Origin: CAWGHZ01 sp963775315
Lineage (GTDB): Bacteria > Pseudomonadota > Alphaproteobacteria > MPNO01 > DASWLB01
Assembly (NCBI GenBank): GCA_963775315.1
Contig: CAVZIN010000009.1
Span: forward strand, 124,001 to 188,000
Length of the DNA: 64,000 bases
Direction of reading: 5' to 3'
Part shown: positions 7,752-16,077 of the stretch, one piece after another
Layout: every line of letters starts with the position of its first letter
Position numbering within the stretch: position 1 is the first letter of the stretch
The notes under the pieces: generated by a model
Told to the model about the DNA's origin: nothing
Databases searched by the model: none
The model's input: the letters and a program-made list of their open reading frames with translations, nothing else
Program-made: the position numbers and the translations under genes

Positions 7752-9368
7752 TCACGCCCCCGCCGCGGCGCCGTCGCCGCGCGGGTCGGCGCCGCCCTCG
7801 TAGCTGCCGTCGGGCAGGATGCGGATCGCCTGGGCGTGGCCCATCGCCTCCTCCCACGCGCCGGCGACGACCACCGGATGGCCCATGGCGTGTAGCGTGC
7901 GCGCGACCTCGGGGGCGAAGCGGCCCTCCAGCATCAGCGCCCGGCTCTCCTCGCCCCAGGTGCGGCCGAGCAGGAAACGGGGCGCGGCGATCGCCGCCTG
8001 CGCGTCCATGCCGAAATCGAGCATCCGGGTCAGCATCATCGCCTGGGTCTGCGGCTGGCCCTCGCCCCCCATCGTGCCGAACACGAGCGCGGGCCTGTCG
8101 TCCTTCAGGAGCATCGCCGGGATCAGCGTGTGGAAGGTGCGCTTGCCGGGCGCGAGCGCGTTCGGATGGTCGGGGTCGAGCGAAAAGAACGAGCCGCGAT
8201 TCTGAAGGACAATCCCGCTGCCCTCGGCCATCTCCGCCGAGCCGAAATCGAAGTAGAGCGACTGGATGACCGAGCAGGCGAGCCCGTCGCGATCCACGGC
8301 GCAGAAATGGCACGTGTCGCCGCCGGGCGTGCGGCGCGCGACGGTGCGCGGCGGGGCAACGCCCGGCGCCACCTCCGCGTCCGCAAGCGCGCGGGCGGGG
8401 TCGATCCGCGCGCGACGGGCATCGGCATAGGCGCGGTCGATCAGCCGCGCGACCGGAATGTCCGCGAAATCCGGATCGGTGAGGAAGGCGTCGCGGTCGG
8501 CGAAGGCGAGCTTCACCGCCTCGGCGACATGATGGAGGTACGAAGCCGTCCCCTCGCCCAGCGCGGCCACATCGAACCCGTCGAGCAGGTTTGCGATGGA
8601 AAGCGCCGCCAGCCCCTGCGTCGGCGGCGGCATTTCCAGCAGCGTATGACCGCGATAGGCGGCGGACAGCGGCTCGGTCCAGTTCGCGCGGTAGGCGGCG
8701 AAATCCTCGGGCGCGAGGGGCGAGCCGCGCGGACCGATCTCGGCACAGATCTCGGGCCCCATCACGTCGTAGAACGCGCGCGGCCCCTCGACCGCGATGC
8801 GCCGGAGCGTCGCGGCGAGCGCCGGGAAGCGCATCCGGTCGCCGGCGCGCGGCGGCTTCCCGCGCGGCATGTAGACGCGCGCCATGGCAGGGTACTGCGC
8901 GAGGTCGTCGGCCGCGATCCACTTGGCGAGCGAGCGCGCACAGGCGACGCCGTCCTCCGCCGCCGCGATGGCAGGCGCGAAGAGCCGCGCCCAGTCGAGC
9001 CGGCCGTGCCGCTCGTGCGCGAGGCGCCACCCATCCACCGCCCCCGGCACGGTCAGCGCAGCGCGTGGGCCGCGCTGCGGTATGGTGTGGAACCCCTCGG
9101 CCCGGTAGCGCTCGATGGTGGCCGCTCGCGCCGCCGGGCCGGCCGCCTCGATGCCCGCCGCGCGGCCCGCCTTCGGATCGAAGATCAGCCAGAACCCATC
9201 GCCGCCGAGCCCGCACATGTGGGGATAGGCGACCGCGAGCATCGCGTTGGTCGCGATCGCGGCGTCGACCGCGCTGCCGCCCGCGGCCAGTACCGCGGCC
9301 CCCGCCGCGGCTGCGCCCGCGTGCGAGGCCGCCACCATCCCGTTCGCCGCCCGCACCGCCTCGGTCAT
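7752..9368 (-). CDS. Gamma-glutamyltransferase family protein
   Basis: The 538-aa protein is an Ntn-hydrolase of the gamma-glutamyltranspeptidase family. The self-cleavage site and catalytic nucleophile is the Thr in GGDTCHFCAVDRDG (about residue 350), dividing large and small subunits. The N-terminus carries the family's GGSAVDAAIATNAMLAV and GLGGDGF motifs. There is no signal peptide, so it looks cytoplasmic, unlike the classical periplasmic glutathione-degrading enzyme; cephalosporin-acylase-like or other amide hydrolysis is possible. Start 9368 follows a GGGAGGA site; the longer upstream frame is not supported. It diverges from the TerB/J-domain gene. Confidence 0.88.
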   Translation of the reverse strand: MTEAVRAANGMVAASHAGAAAAGAAVLAAGGSAVDAAIATNAMLAVAYPHMCGLGGDGFWLIFDPKAGRAAGIEAAGPAARAATIERYRAEGFHTIPQRGPRAALTVPGAVDGWRLAHERHGRLDWARLFAPAIAAAEDGVACARSLAKWIAADDLAQYPAMARVYMPRGKPPRAGDRMRFPALAATLRRIAVEGPRAFYDVMGPEICAEIGPRGSPLAPEDFAAYRANWTEPLSAAYRGHTLLEMPPPTQGLAALSIANLLDGFDVAALGEGTASYLHHVAEAVKLAFADRDAFLTDPDFADIPVARLIDRAYADARRARIDPARALADAEVAPGVAPPRTVARRTPGGDTCHFCAVDRDGLACSVIQSLYFDFGSAEMAEGSGIVLQNRGSFFSLDPDHPNALAPGKRTFHTLIPAMLLKDDRPALVFGTMGGEGQPQTQAMMLTRMLDFGMDAQAAIAAPRFLLGRTWGEESRALMLEGRFAPEVARTLHAMGHPVVVAGAWEEAMGHAQAIRILPDGSYEGGADPRGDGAAAGA

Positions 9369-9468
9369 CCGCCGTCCTCCCGAGATGTTGATAGCGGGGC
9401 GCGCGGCCGGACGGAAGCCCGCGTTGTCGGCGGTCGGGCGGAATGGTAGCTTGCGACGGCGAGAGGCT

Positions 9469-10194
9469 ATGAGCATCTGGGGAACGATCATCGGCGGCGC
9501 CGCGGGCTTCGCGCTCGGCGGGCCGCTCGGCGCGCTGCTGGGCGCGGCGGCGGGGTATGGCATCGACCGCATGCGCGACGATCGCGGCGCGAGCGAGTTG
9601 CACCGCGAGACCGCCTTCGCCGTCGCGGTGATCGTGCTATCCGCCAAGATGGCCAAGGCGGACGGGCAAGTCACCCGCGACGAGATCGCCGCCTTCCGCG
9701 AGGTCTTCCACGTGCCGCCCGACGAGGAGAAGAACGTCGGTCGGCTGTTCGACCAGGCGCGGCGGGATTCGGCGGGATTCGAGCCCTACGCCCGCCAGGT
9801 GGCGCGCATGTTCGAAACCAACCCCGCCGTGCTCGAGAAGCTGCTCGACGGGCTGTTCCATATCGCCAAGGCGGACAAGGTGGCCCACCCCGCCGAGATC
9901 GCCTATCTGCGCGAGGTGGCGCAGATCTTCGGCTTCGACGAGGACACGTTCGAGCGCATCCGCGCCGGCCATCTCGGCCGTGCCGAGTCCGATCCCTATA
10001 TGGTGCTCGGCGTTCCGCACGATTCGACCGACGAGCAGGTCCGCGCCGCGTGGCGCCGGCTGGTGCGCGAGAACCATCCCGACCGGCTGACCGCCGAGGG
10101 CATGCCGGCCGAGTTCGTGGCGCTCGCCAATGACAAACTCGCCACCATCAACGCCGCCTATGACGCCGTGTGCGCCCGGCGCGGCCTCAAATGA
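9469..10194 (+). CDS. TerB and J-domain co-chaperone (DjlA-like)
   Basis: The 241-aa product starts with a Gly-rich hydrophobic segment (residues 8-30, GGAAGFALGGPLGALLGAAAG), then a TerB-like helical domain with acidic metal-site residues (AKADGQVTRDE, about 60-70, and AKADKVAHPAE). A C-terminal J domain contains the HPD tripeptide (ENHPDRL, about residue 203) needed to stimulate DnaK. This matches DjlA, a membrane-associated DnaK co-chaperone. In many alphaproteobacteria it precedes an AmpD-type amidase and rnpB, as here. Confidence 0.88.
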   Translation: MSIWGTIIGGAAGFALGGPLGALLGAAAGYGIDRMRDDRGASELHRETAFAVAVIVLSAKMAKADGQVTRDEIAAFREVFHVPPDEEKNVGRLFDQARRDSAGFEPYARQVARMFETNPAVLEKLLDGLFHIAKADKVAHPAEIAYLREVAQIFGFDEDTFERIRAGHLGRAESDPYMVLGVPHDSTDEQVRAAWRRLVRENHPDRLTAEGMPAEFVALANDKLATINAAYDAVCARRGLK

Positions 10195-10405
10195 CAGCCC
10201 CGCAGGACCCCCCGACCAATTCGCCCGATCCGGCGTCGCCCTGCTCCCCGGGCCGCCGCGGCGGCGGAAATCACATTTTGTTCATGGACTTAACTGTCTC
10301 GAACCCATCACGAAATCGTCACCATAGCGTCCGCTTGACATCCGCTGCCGCAGTGCAATATAAATGGAACGATAGATTTTGCGTTGCAGCATCAACAGTA
10401 GGACT

Positions 10406-10639
10406 ATGCGAACGATGCCCACGAACCGCCAGCTCCTGTCGCTCTTCAAGTCCAGCGAGGCGTCGCCGTTCCGCACCTGCCAGTGGCCGTTCGGCGACCC
10501 GGGTACCAAGGAATTCCATTTCTGCGGCGACCCGACGCACGCCGGCTTTTCCTACTGCAAGAAGCACGCGCAGATGGCCTATCGCGAGCCGGAGCCGCGC
10601 CGTTCGGCGCCCAGCTACCCGGGCCGCCGCGCGGCCTAG
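10406..10639 (+). CDS. Small GcrA C-terminal-domain-like protein
   Basis: The 77-aa product is almost entirely a Cys/His module: TCQWPFGDPGTKEFHFCG, then SYCKKHAQMAY. The spacing C-x15-C-x10-C-x2-H and the CQWP(F/I)GDP wording match the C-terminal region of GcrA, the alphaproteobacterial cell-cycle regulator that binds sigma-70. The N-terminal DNA-binding helix-turn-helix of GcrA is missing. The start at 10406 has AGGA close upstream; ATG at 10415 is an alternative. The upstream 200 bp is AT-richer than the surroundings, consistent with its own promoter. A role in transcription is inference from the domain only. Confidence 0.72.
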   Translation: MRTMPTNRQLLSLFKSSEASPFRTCQWPFGDPGTKEFHFCGDPTHAGFSYCKKHAQMAYREPEPRRSAPSYPGRRAA

Positions 10640-10729
10640 CCTTCCTGCCCCGTCGCGCGCGGCGGGGATGCGATGCAGCAATTCGATCCGGATCGGGCGC
10701 CCTGCCACTGCCAGGCAGGGCGTTTCCGC

Positions 10730-11473
10730 ATGAGCGCGCCACGGCCGCCAGCCTCGCCCAGTTTCGGCCCGCGCCCCGAGGGCATGGCGATCGACATGCT
10801 GGTGCTGCACTACACCGGGATGGAGAGCTCCCAGGCCGCGCTCGACCGGCTGTGCGACCCTGCCACCGAAGTGAGCGCTCACTATTTGATCGACGAGGAC
10901 GGCACCGTCAGCGCGCTGGTCGACGAGGCGATGCGGGCCTGGCACGCCGGCGAGAGCGGTTGGAAGGGCGCGACCGACATCAATTCCCGCTCGGTCGGCA
11001 TCGAGCTGGTCAACCCGGGCCACGAATTCGGCTACCACCCCTTCCCCGAGCCTCAGATAGCGGCGCTGATCGCGCTCGCGCGCGACATACTGGCGCGCCA
11101 CCCGATTCCCCCCGGCAACGTGGTGGGCCATTCCGACGTGGCGCCGGCGCGCAAGCGCGACCCGGGGGAGCTGTTCCCCTGGCGCCGGCTCGCCCAGGCC
11201 GGCATCGGCCGCTTCCCCACCCGCCCGTCGATCGCCGCCCGGCTCGACACTGGTCCCTACGGCGACGAGCAGGTGATGCTGAACGAGGCGCAGACACGCC
11301 TTGCCCGCATCGGCTACGCCATTGCCGTCACCGGCCGCGCCGATGAGGCGACGTCCCAGGTGCTCGCCGCCTTCCAGCGCCGCTACCGGCCGAAGCGCGT
11401 CGACGGAAGGCTTGACGCCGAAACCTTCCTGCTGATCCAGGCGGTCGCCGATCTCGCCGATTCCATCGGTTGA
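10730..11473 (+). CDS. N-acetylmuramoyl-L-alanine amidase (AmpD/AmiD type) with peptidoglycan-binding domain
   Basis: The 247-aa protein has an Amidase_2 domain: LVLHYTGM supplies the first zinc His, AHYLIDEDGTV the strand after it, GIELVNPGHE the middle strand, and VGHSDVAPARKRDPG the second His plus the catalytic Lys and Asp ligand. A C-terminal PG_binding_1 domain follows (about 180-245). It cleaves the amide bond between MurNAc and L-Ala, probably in peptidoglycan recycling. No convincing signal peptide was seen, so a cytoplasmic AmpD-like role is likelier. ATG 10730 was chosen as the one closest to the domain. Confidence 0.9.
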   Translation: MSAPRPPASPSFGPRPEGMAIDMLVLHYTGMESSQAALDRLCDPATEVSAHYLIDEDGTVSALVDEAMRAWHAGESGWKGATDINSRSVGIELVNPGHEFGYHPFPEPQIAALIALARDILARHPIPPGNVVGHSDVAPARKRDPGELFPWRRLAQAGIGRFPTRPSIAARLDTGPYGDEQVMLNEAQTRLARIGYAIAVTGRADEATSQVLAAFQRRYRPKRVDGRLDAETFLLIQAVADLADSIG

Positions 11474-11498
11474 CGCGGCGCCCCCGGACCCTCACCTT
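11470..11498 (+). promoter_or_regulatory. Candidate rnpB promoter
   Basis: TTGACG at 11470-11475 overlaps the amidase stop codon. A weak -10 (CACCTT, 11493-11498) lies 17 bp downstream, placing initiation close to the paired 5' end of the RNase P RNA. The -35 is good, the -10 poor. Confidence 0.4.
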
Positions 11499-11502
11499 GT
11501 GA

Positions 11503-11909
11503 CTGCCAGACGGCCGGATGGCCGCCTTCCGCACCGGGGCAACCCCGCGGGGGGAGGAAAGTCCGGGCTCCACGGAGACACGGTGCCGGGTAACGCCCGG
11601 CGGGGGCGACCCTAGGGAAAGTGCCACAGAAACGAGACCGCCAACCCCGACCGGCATTCCGCCGGCTCCGGGCGGCAAGGGTGAAACGGTGCGGCAAGAG
11701 CGCACCGCGGGACCGGCAACGGGACCGGCACGGCAAACCCCACCGGGAGCAAGACCAAATAGGGGCGGCGCGCGGGGCGACCCGCAGGCTTGTGTCCGGG
11801 CCGCCGCCCGGGTAGGTCGCGCGAGGCGCGGGGCGACCCGCGTCCCAGATGAATGGCCATCCCCTGGTCCGCCAGGGACAGAACCCGGCTTACAGGCCGT
11901 CTGGCGTTT
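11503..11909 (+). ncRNA. rnpB: RNase P RNA, bacterial class A
   Basis: The catalytic RNA of ribonuclease P, which matures tRNA 5' ends. Terminal helix P1 is visible as GCCAGACGGCC (11505-11515) pairing with GGCCGTCTGGC (11895-11905). The conserved core is intact: GAGGAAAGTCCGGGCTCCAC near 11556, ACAGAAA near 11624, AAGGGTGAAACGGTG near 11678, GGCAAACCCCACCGGGAGC near 11732 then AGACCAAATAGG, and the closing ACAGAACCCGGCTTACA near 11878. About 400 nt, normal for the class. It lies directly after the amidase and converges on amtB. Confidence 0.97.
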
Positions 11910-11918
11910 CAGCTTTTC

Positions 11919-11944
11919 GGGGCTGCGGTCCCACCCGCAGCCCC
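11919..11944 (+). terminator. GC-rich hairpin after rnpB
   Basis: GGGGCTGCGG and CCGCAGCCCC form a 10-bp stem 10 nt after the RNA's P1 helix. There is no U tract, so it may be a processing or rho-linked stop rather than a classical intrinsic terminator. Confidence 0.45.
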
Positions 11945-11950
11945 CGCACG

Positions 11951-11982
11951 AAAAAAGGCCCGGACGGCGAACCGTCCGGGCC
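11951..11982 (-). terminator. Intrinsic terminator of the torF-glnK-amtB block
   Basis: Read on the minus strand, an 11-bp stem (GGCCCGGACGG / CCGTCCGGGCC) with a 4-nt loop is followed by six T residues, 24 bp after the amtB stop. Confidence 0.85.
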
Positions 11983-12006
11983 CCGGCGAAGACCGTGGGA
12001 AGTGGA

Positions 12007-13338
12007 TCAGGGAACGGTCTCGCCGTGCACCACAAGGTCGAGGCCCTCGCGCTCGGTCTCCGTACCCACACGGAGGCCGATGACGAGGTCGATGCCCTTG
12101 AGGAGGAGGAAGCTTGCGACCGCGTCCCACACCAGGGTGGCCGCGATGCCTTCGAACTGGATCAGCATCTGGCCGGGATTGCCCTCGAGCGCACCCGCCG
12201 TGCCGCCGATCGCCTTGACCGCGAACACGCCGGTCAGGAACGCGCCGATCATGCCGCCGACCGCGTGCACGCCGAACGTGTCGAGCGAGTCGTCGTAGCC
12301 GCCCGCGTGCTTGAGCCAGGTCGCGCCCCAGTAGCAGCAGACGCCGGCGGCAACGCCGATGAACAGCGAGCCGACCGGATCGACGAAGCCCGAGGCGGGC
12401 GTGATCGCCACCAGCCCAGCGACCGCGCCGGAGATGATGCCGAGCACGCTGGGCTTGCCCTTCATCGTCCACTCCACGAACATCCAGGTGAGCGCCGCGG
12501 TCGCGGTCGCGATCTGGGTGACCGCCATCGCCATGCCCGCCGAACCGTTCGAGGCGACGGCCGAACCGGCGTTGAACCCGAACCAGCCGACCCACAGCAG
12601 AGACGCGCCGATCACCGACAGCGTCAGGTTGTGCGGCGGCATCGGCTCGTTGGGATAGCCGTGGCGCTTGCCGAGCACGAGGGCGCAGACGAGGCCCGCG
12701 ACGCCGGCGTTGATGTGCACCACCGTGCCGCCCGCGAAGTCGAGCACGCCCACGCCGGCCAGGAACCCGCCACCCCACACCCAATGGGCCACCGGGCAGT
12801 AGACCACCAGCAGCCACAGCCCCATGAACCAGAGCATCGCCGAGAATTTCATGCGGTCGACGAATGCGCCGACGATCAGGGCGGGGGTGATGATCGCGAA
12901 GGTCATCTGGAAGCACATGAACACGGATTCGGGGATCGTTCCCTGCAGCGTGTCCTTGCCCATGCCGCGGAGCAGGAAGTCGCTAAGGTCGCCGATGTAG
13001 GCGCCGCCGGTCTTGAACGCGAGCGAGTAGCCCGCAACCATCCACAGCACCGTCACCAGGCAGGTGATGGCGAAGCAGTTCATCACGGTGTTGAGCACGT
13101 TCTTCTTGCGGACCATGCCGCCATAGAACAGCGCGAGGCCCGGGATGGTCATCAACAGCACGAGCGCGGTCGATGTCAGCATCCAGGCCGTGTCACCCGA
13201 GTCGAGCTTGGGCGGCGGCGCGGCGGGCGGCGGGGCGGCAGGCGCGGCGGCCTGCTGCGCGTAGGCGAGCCCCACGGAGCCGGCGACGAACAGTGCCGCG
13301 AGCGCCGCCGAGCGTACGGATGTGGGAATCTTCTTCAT
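12007..13338 (-). CDS. amtB: Ammonium transporter AmtB
   Basis: A 443-aa Amt/MEP/Rh channel. Residues 1-27 form a signal-like helix ending in AYAQQ, followed by a Pro/Ala-rich linker and 11 predicted membrane helices starting near residue 50. Family motifs include FYGGMVRKKNVLN (about 70), the DFAGGTVVHINAGVAGL segment with the first pore His (about 168) and the second pore His in GVHAVGGMIGAFLTG (about 316). It conducts ammonia/ammonium. It lies 15 bp after glnK, the classical nitrogen-regulated pair in which GlnK plugs AmtB when nitrogen is sufficient. Confidence 0.96.
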   Translation of the reverse strand: MKKIPTSVRSAALAALFVAGSVGLAYAQQAAAPAAPPPAAPPPKLDSGDTAWMLTSTALVLLMTIPGLALFYGGMVRKKNVLNTVMNCFAITCLVTVLWMVAGYSLAFKTGGAYIGDLSDFLLRGMGKDTLQGTIPESVFMCFQMTFAIITPALIVGAFVDRMKFSAMLWFMGLWLLVVYCPVAHWVWGGGFLAGVGVLDFAGGTVVHINAGVAGLVCALVLGKRHGYPNEPMPPHNLTLSVIGASLLWVGWFGFNAGSAVASNGSAGMAMAVTQIATATAALTWMFVEWTMKGKPSVLGIISGAVAGLVAITPASGFVDPVGSLFIGVAAGVCCYWGATWLKHAGGYDDSLDTFGVHAVGGMIGAFLTGVFAVKAIGGTAGALEGNPGQMLIQFEGIAATLVWDAVASFLLLKGIDLVIGLRVGTETEREGLDLVVHGETVP

Positions 13339-13353
13339 TCGCGTTTCTCCTGG

Positions 13354-13692
13354 CTAAAGCGCCGCTTCGCCGGTCTCGCCGGTGCGGATGCGCACCGCCT
13401 GGCCGAGCTCGAGCACGAAAATCTTGCCGTCGCCGATGTTGCCGGTGGACGCGGTCTTCTGGATCGCCTCCACCACCTGGTCGGCGATGTCGTCGGGCAC
13501 GACGACCTCGACCTTTACCTTGGGCAGGAATGTCGTCGTGTACTCCGCCCCCCGGTAGATCTCGGTTTGGCCCTTCTGTCGGCCGAAGCCCTTCACCTCG
13601 GAGACGGTCGCGCCTTGCACACCGATCGAGGTGAGCGCATCGCGGACGTCCTCGAGCTTGAATGGCTTGATGATGGCCATGATCAGTTTCAT
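13354..13692 (-). CDS. glnK: Nitrogen regulatory protein PII (GlnK type)
   Basis: A 112-aa PII protein. It starts MKLIMAIIKPFKL, has the uridylylation-site Tyr51 in the T-loop (RGAEY), and the B-loop/C-loop signature STGNIGDGKIFVLEL (about 81-95). PII trimers sense 2-oxoglutarate, ATP/ADP and glutamine status and here would gate the adjacent AmtB. GlnK rather than GlnB is inferred from linkage to amtB. It is the second gene of a torF-glnK-amtB unit on the minus strand. Confidence 0.96.
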   Translation of the reverse strand: MKLIMAIIKPFKLEDVRDALTSIGVQGATVSEVKGFGRQKGQTEIYRGAEYTTTFLPKVKVEVVVPDDIADQVVEAIQKTASTGNIGDGKIFVLELGQAVRIRTGETGEAAL

Positions 13693-13730
13693 CTGGGGCT
13701 CCTTATTGGCCGGCTCCTGGTGTTGTCGGG

Positions 13731-13761
13731 CCCCGGCGGCGGCCGACCGCCGCCGCCGGGG
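13731..13761 (-). other. GC hairpin between torF and glnK
   Basis: CCCCGGCGGCGG and CCGCCGCCGGGG form a 12-bp stem with a 7-nt loop just after the torF stop. It lacks a T tract, so partial termination or mRNA processing between the porin and glnK is the likelier role. Confidence 0.5.
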
Positions 13762-13768
13762 TCGGTCG

Positions 13769-14527
13769 TCAGAACGAACGCGCTACCATCAGCGTGACCG
13801 TCGGTCCGCAAGCTCCGCCGTTCGGTGTCCCGGAGAAACAGCTCCCACGTGAGATGCTGGTGTCCTGGAAGGCCACCGTCGTGTCGAAGCCGACGATCTT
13901 CGCGCCAGCCGACACGCCGTAGGTGTAGTAGTCGGGCGTGCCAAAATTTACGTTGTTCTCGATCGACTGGTGGCCGCCCCACGCGGACAGTGTCACCTTG
14001 CCGACCGGAACCGACACGTTGATCGCGTTCCACACGCCAGTGCCGGATTCGGCGAAAAAGTCCGGCGAGTAGTTCAGCGAGTAGCTTGCCGAGAACGGGC
14101 CGAAGTCATGGCTGAGCACGAGGGCGACTTCGCCGTAGTCATAGCGAAGCCCCGCCGGTTCGGTCGGGTAGTGGAACCAGATGCCGCCCAGCTTCCAGTC
14201 GACGGGACCGAGACTCCCCTGGAAGCCGCCGTACAGATCCCATTCGAGCGTGCCACCGGCGGTATTGAAGTTGGTATTTGACAGCCAGGTACCGACATAG
14301 AGCCCGACGGGCTTCGAATCGAGAGACCAGTCGAAGCCGCCCTGGATGGCCGGCTCGTCATTGGTCTGCGAAATGCCGCGGAACAGGTATTCCGACACGA
14401 CGTCGACGTTCGCCGAAAACGTGCCGGGTACCATCTTCTCGGGCAGCAGCCCGTCGTCCGCGGCGATCGCCGGGATCGTGGTTGCCGCGAGCGTCATCGC
14501 GGCGGTTGCTAACAGAAGACGCTTCAT
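13769..14527 (-). CDS. TorF-family putative porin
   Basis: The 252-aa product has a cleavable signal peptide (MKRLLLATAAMTLAATTIPAIA, cut near residue 22) and then a beta-barrel-like sequence ending in the outer-membrane signature of a C-terminal Phe (LMVARSF). SANVDVVSEYLFRGISQTN near residue 38 is the recognisable motif of this porin family. It often sits next to glnK-amtB in alphaproteobacteria, suggesting uptake of nitrogen compounds across the outer membrane; that role is inference. A strong AGGAGGAGG ribosome-binding site precedes the ATG. Confidence 0.85.
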   Translation of the reverse strand: MKRLLLATAAMTLAATTIPAIAADDGLLPEKMVPGTFSANVDVVSEYLFRGISQTNDEPAIQGGFDWSLDSKPVGLYVGTWLSNTNFNTAGGTLEWDLYGGFQGSLGPVDWKLGGIWFHYPTEPAGLRYDYGEVALVLSHDFGPFSASYSLNYSPDFFAESGTGVWNAINVSVPVGKVTLSAWGGHQSIENNVNFGTPDYYTYGVSAGAKIVGFDTTVAFQDTSISRGSCFSGTPNGGACGPTVTLMVARSF

Positions 14528-14865
14528 TCTTATCCTCCTCCTGAGGGGGAGAGCCCCCTATTGATCCGGTCCGGTCGCCCACGGGGTGCCGCAGAGCCGA
14601 AACCCGGCGTGACCGGTCGGTACCCTATGCTTAAGCAAGAATCGGGCCAATCATTCTTGGCGGCGCGGCAAAAAAATAATCATTCTATATCAATGACTTG
14701 TGCCGGTTTTTTAAGCATAATGCCGGCCCGAGCCCCGCCGGGACATGCCTGATTTCTGTGCAAAAGATCGAAAATGATCGATTGTTAGGCACACTTCGTG
14801 TGCTGGACACGAGGCCGTGGCCACTGCACTGTGCAATGGCCTGAATGGGTGCGGAAAGCGACGGG
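14528..14865. other. AT-richer intergenic region between divergent torF and the UbiH-like gene
   Basis: This 338-bp gap is clearly lower in GC than the surroundings and probably holds the promoters of both divergent genes. It contains the 10-bp palindrome TGCTTAAGCA (14628-14637), an inverted partner TTAAGCAT at 14711-14718, and an A/T-rich stretch at 14670-14700. I looked for a sigma-54 promoter (GG/GC at 10-bp spacing), expected for nitrogen control, and found no convincing match. Confidence 0.5.
14545..14560 (-). promoter_or_regulatory. Leader hairpin directly before the torF ribosome-binding site
   Basis: On the minus strand AGGGGG-CTCT-CCCCCT forms a perfect 6-bp stem one base before the AGGAGGAGG site, close enough to affect ribosome access. 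Role is inferred from position. Confidence 0.45.
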
Positions 14866-16077
14866 ATGGCCATCGAGACCGAGATTCTCATTGCCGGGGG
14901 CGGCATGGCAGGGCTCGCCCTCGCCGCCTCGCTGGCCGGGGCCGGCGTGGAGGTCGCGGTGTGCGACCGGCGCCCGTTCGAAACGGTGGCCGCGCCCGCC
15001 GGCGACGGGCGCACGGCGGCGGTCGCGGCCGGCGGTCAGCGCGTGCTCGATGGCGTCGGCGCGTGGCATGGGATGGCGGGCGACGCCGAGCCGATTCTCG
15101 AGATCCGGGTGAGCGACGGCGACTCGCCGCTATTCCTGCACTACGACCACGCCCTGCTCGGACTTGGCCCGCTCGGCTGGATCGTCGAAAACGCCGTCAT
15201 CCGCCGCGCCCTGCTCGATCGCCTCGCCACGCTGGACGCGGCGCGGCTGCTCGGCGGGACGGGTGTCGAGGAGGTATCGGCTGGCGCGCACTTCGCCACG
15301 GCGCGGCTTGGCGATGGAAGCGAGATGCGCGCACGGCTGGTGGTCGCCGCCGACGGACGCGATTCGGCGCTTCGCCGCGCCGCTGGAATCGGCATCACCG
15401 CGTGGCGCTATCCGCAGGCCGCCATCGTCTGCACGGTCGGGCACGCGCGCTCGCACCGCGGCGTCGCGCACGAGCGGTTCCTGCCCGCCGGCCCGTTCGC
15501 CATCCTGCCGATGACAGGTAACCGCTCGTCAATCGTGTGGACCGAGAACGCCGAGCTCGTCCCGGCGCTGGCGGCACTGCCGCGCGATGCGTTCACCGCC
15601 GAGCTCGCGCGCCGGTTCGGCGACTTCCTCGGCGCGTTGGAGGTCGAGGGCGAGATCTTCACCTACCCGCTCGGCCTCATCCATGCCGATGCGTACGTGG
15701 CGCCGCGCCTCGCGCTGATCGGCGACGCGGCGCACACGATCCACCCGATCGCCGGTCAGGGATTCAACCTCGGCCTCCGCGACGTCGCGGCGCTCGCGGA
15801 GCAGGTGGTGGATGCGCACCGGCTGGGACTGGACGTCGGCCAGGGCGCGGCGCTCGAGCGCTACGCGCGCTGGCGCCGCTTCGATTCCACTGTGATGATC
15901 GCGATGACCGACGGGCTCAACCGGCTGTTCTCGAACGAGATCGCTCCCGTCCGGATCGCGCGCGACGCGGGCCTCGCCGTGGTCAACCGCATCCCGCCCG
16001 TGAAGCGCGCGCTGATGCGCCACGCCATGGGACTCGCGGGCGACGCGCCCCGCCTCGTTCGCGGCCTCGCGCTCTAA
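14866..16077 (+). CDS. UbiH/UbiF/COQ6-family FAD-dependent hydroxylase
   Basis: The 403-aa flavoprotein monooxygenase has the N-terminal FAD motif IAGGGMAGLALAASLAGAG (about residues 8-26), the DG motif RLVVAADGRDSALRR (about 157-171) and the second FAD-binding motif LIGDAAHTIHPIAGQGFNLG (about 284-303), whose HPIAGQG wording is typical of ubiquinone-ring hydroxylases. It probably hydroxylates the benzoquinone ring during ubiquinone synthesis. ATG 14845 is an alternative start. Its stop overlaps the convergent chvG stop by 3 bp. Confidence 0.87.
   Translation: MAIETEILIAGGGMAGLALAASLAGAGVEVAVCDRRPFETVAAPAGDGRTAAVAAGGQRVLDGVGAWHGMAGDAEPILEIRVSDGDSPLFLHYDHALLGLGPLGWIVENAVIRRALLDRLATLDAARLLGGTGVEEVSAGAHFATARLGDGSEMRARLVVAADGRDSALRRAAGIGITAWRYPQAAIVCTVGHARSHRGVAHERFLPAGPFAILPMTGNRSSIVWTENAELVPALAALPRDAFTAELARRFGDFLGALEVEGEIFTYPLGLIHADAYVAPRLALIGDAAHTIHPIAGQGFNLGLRDVAALAEQVVDAHRLGLDVGQGAALERYARWRRFDSTVMIAMTDGLNRLFSNEIAPVRIARDAGLAVVNRIPPVKRALMRHAMGLAGDAPRLVRGLAL

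Noticed and set aside
11518..13797. 759-codon plus-strand open frame
   Set aside because: It runs through RNase P RNA and antisense to amtB and glnK; no protein domain is visible.
14528..14865. Sigma-54 promoter for the torF-glnK-amtB block
   Set aside because: The best GGCAC match lacks a GC at the required spacing.
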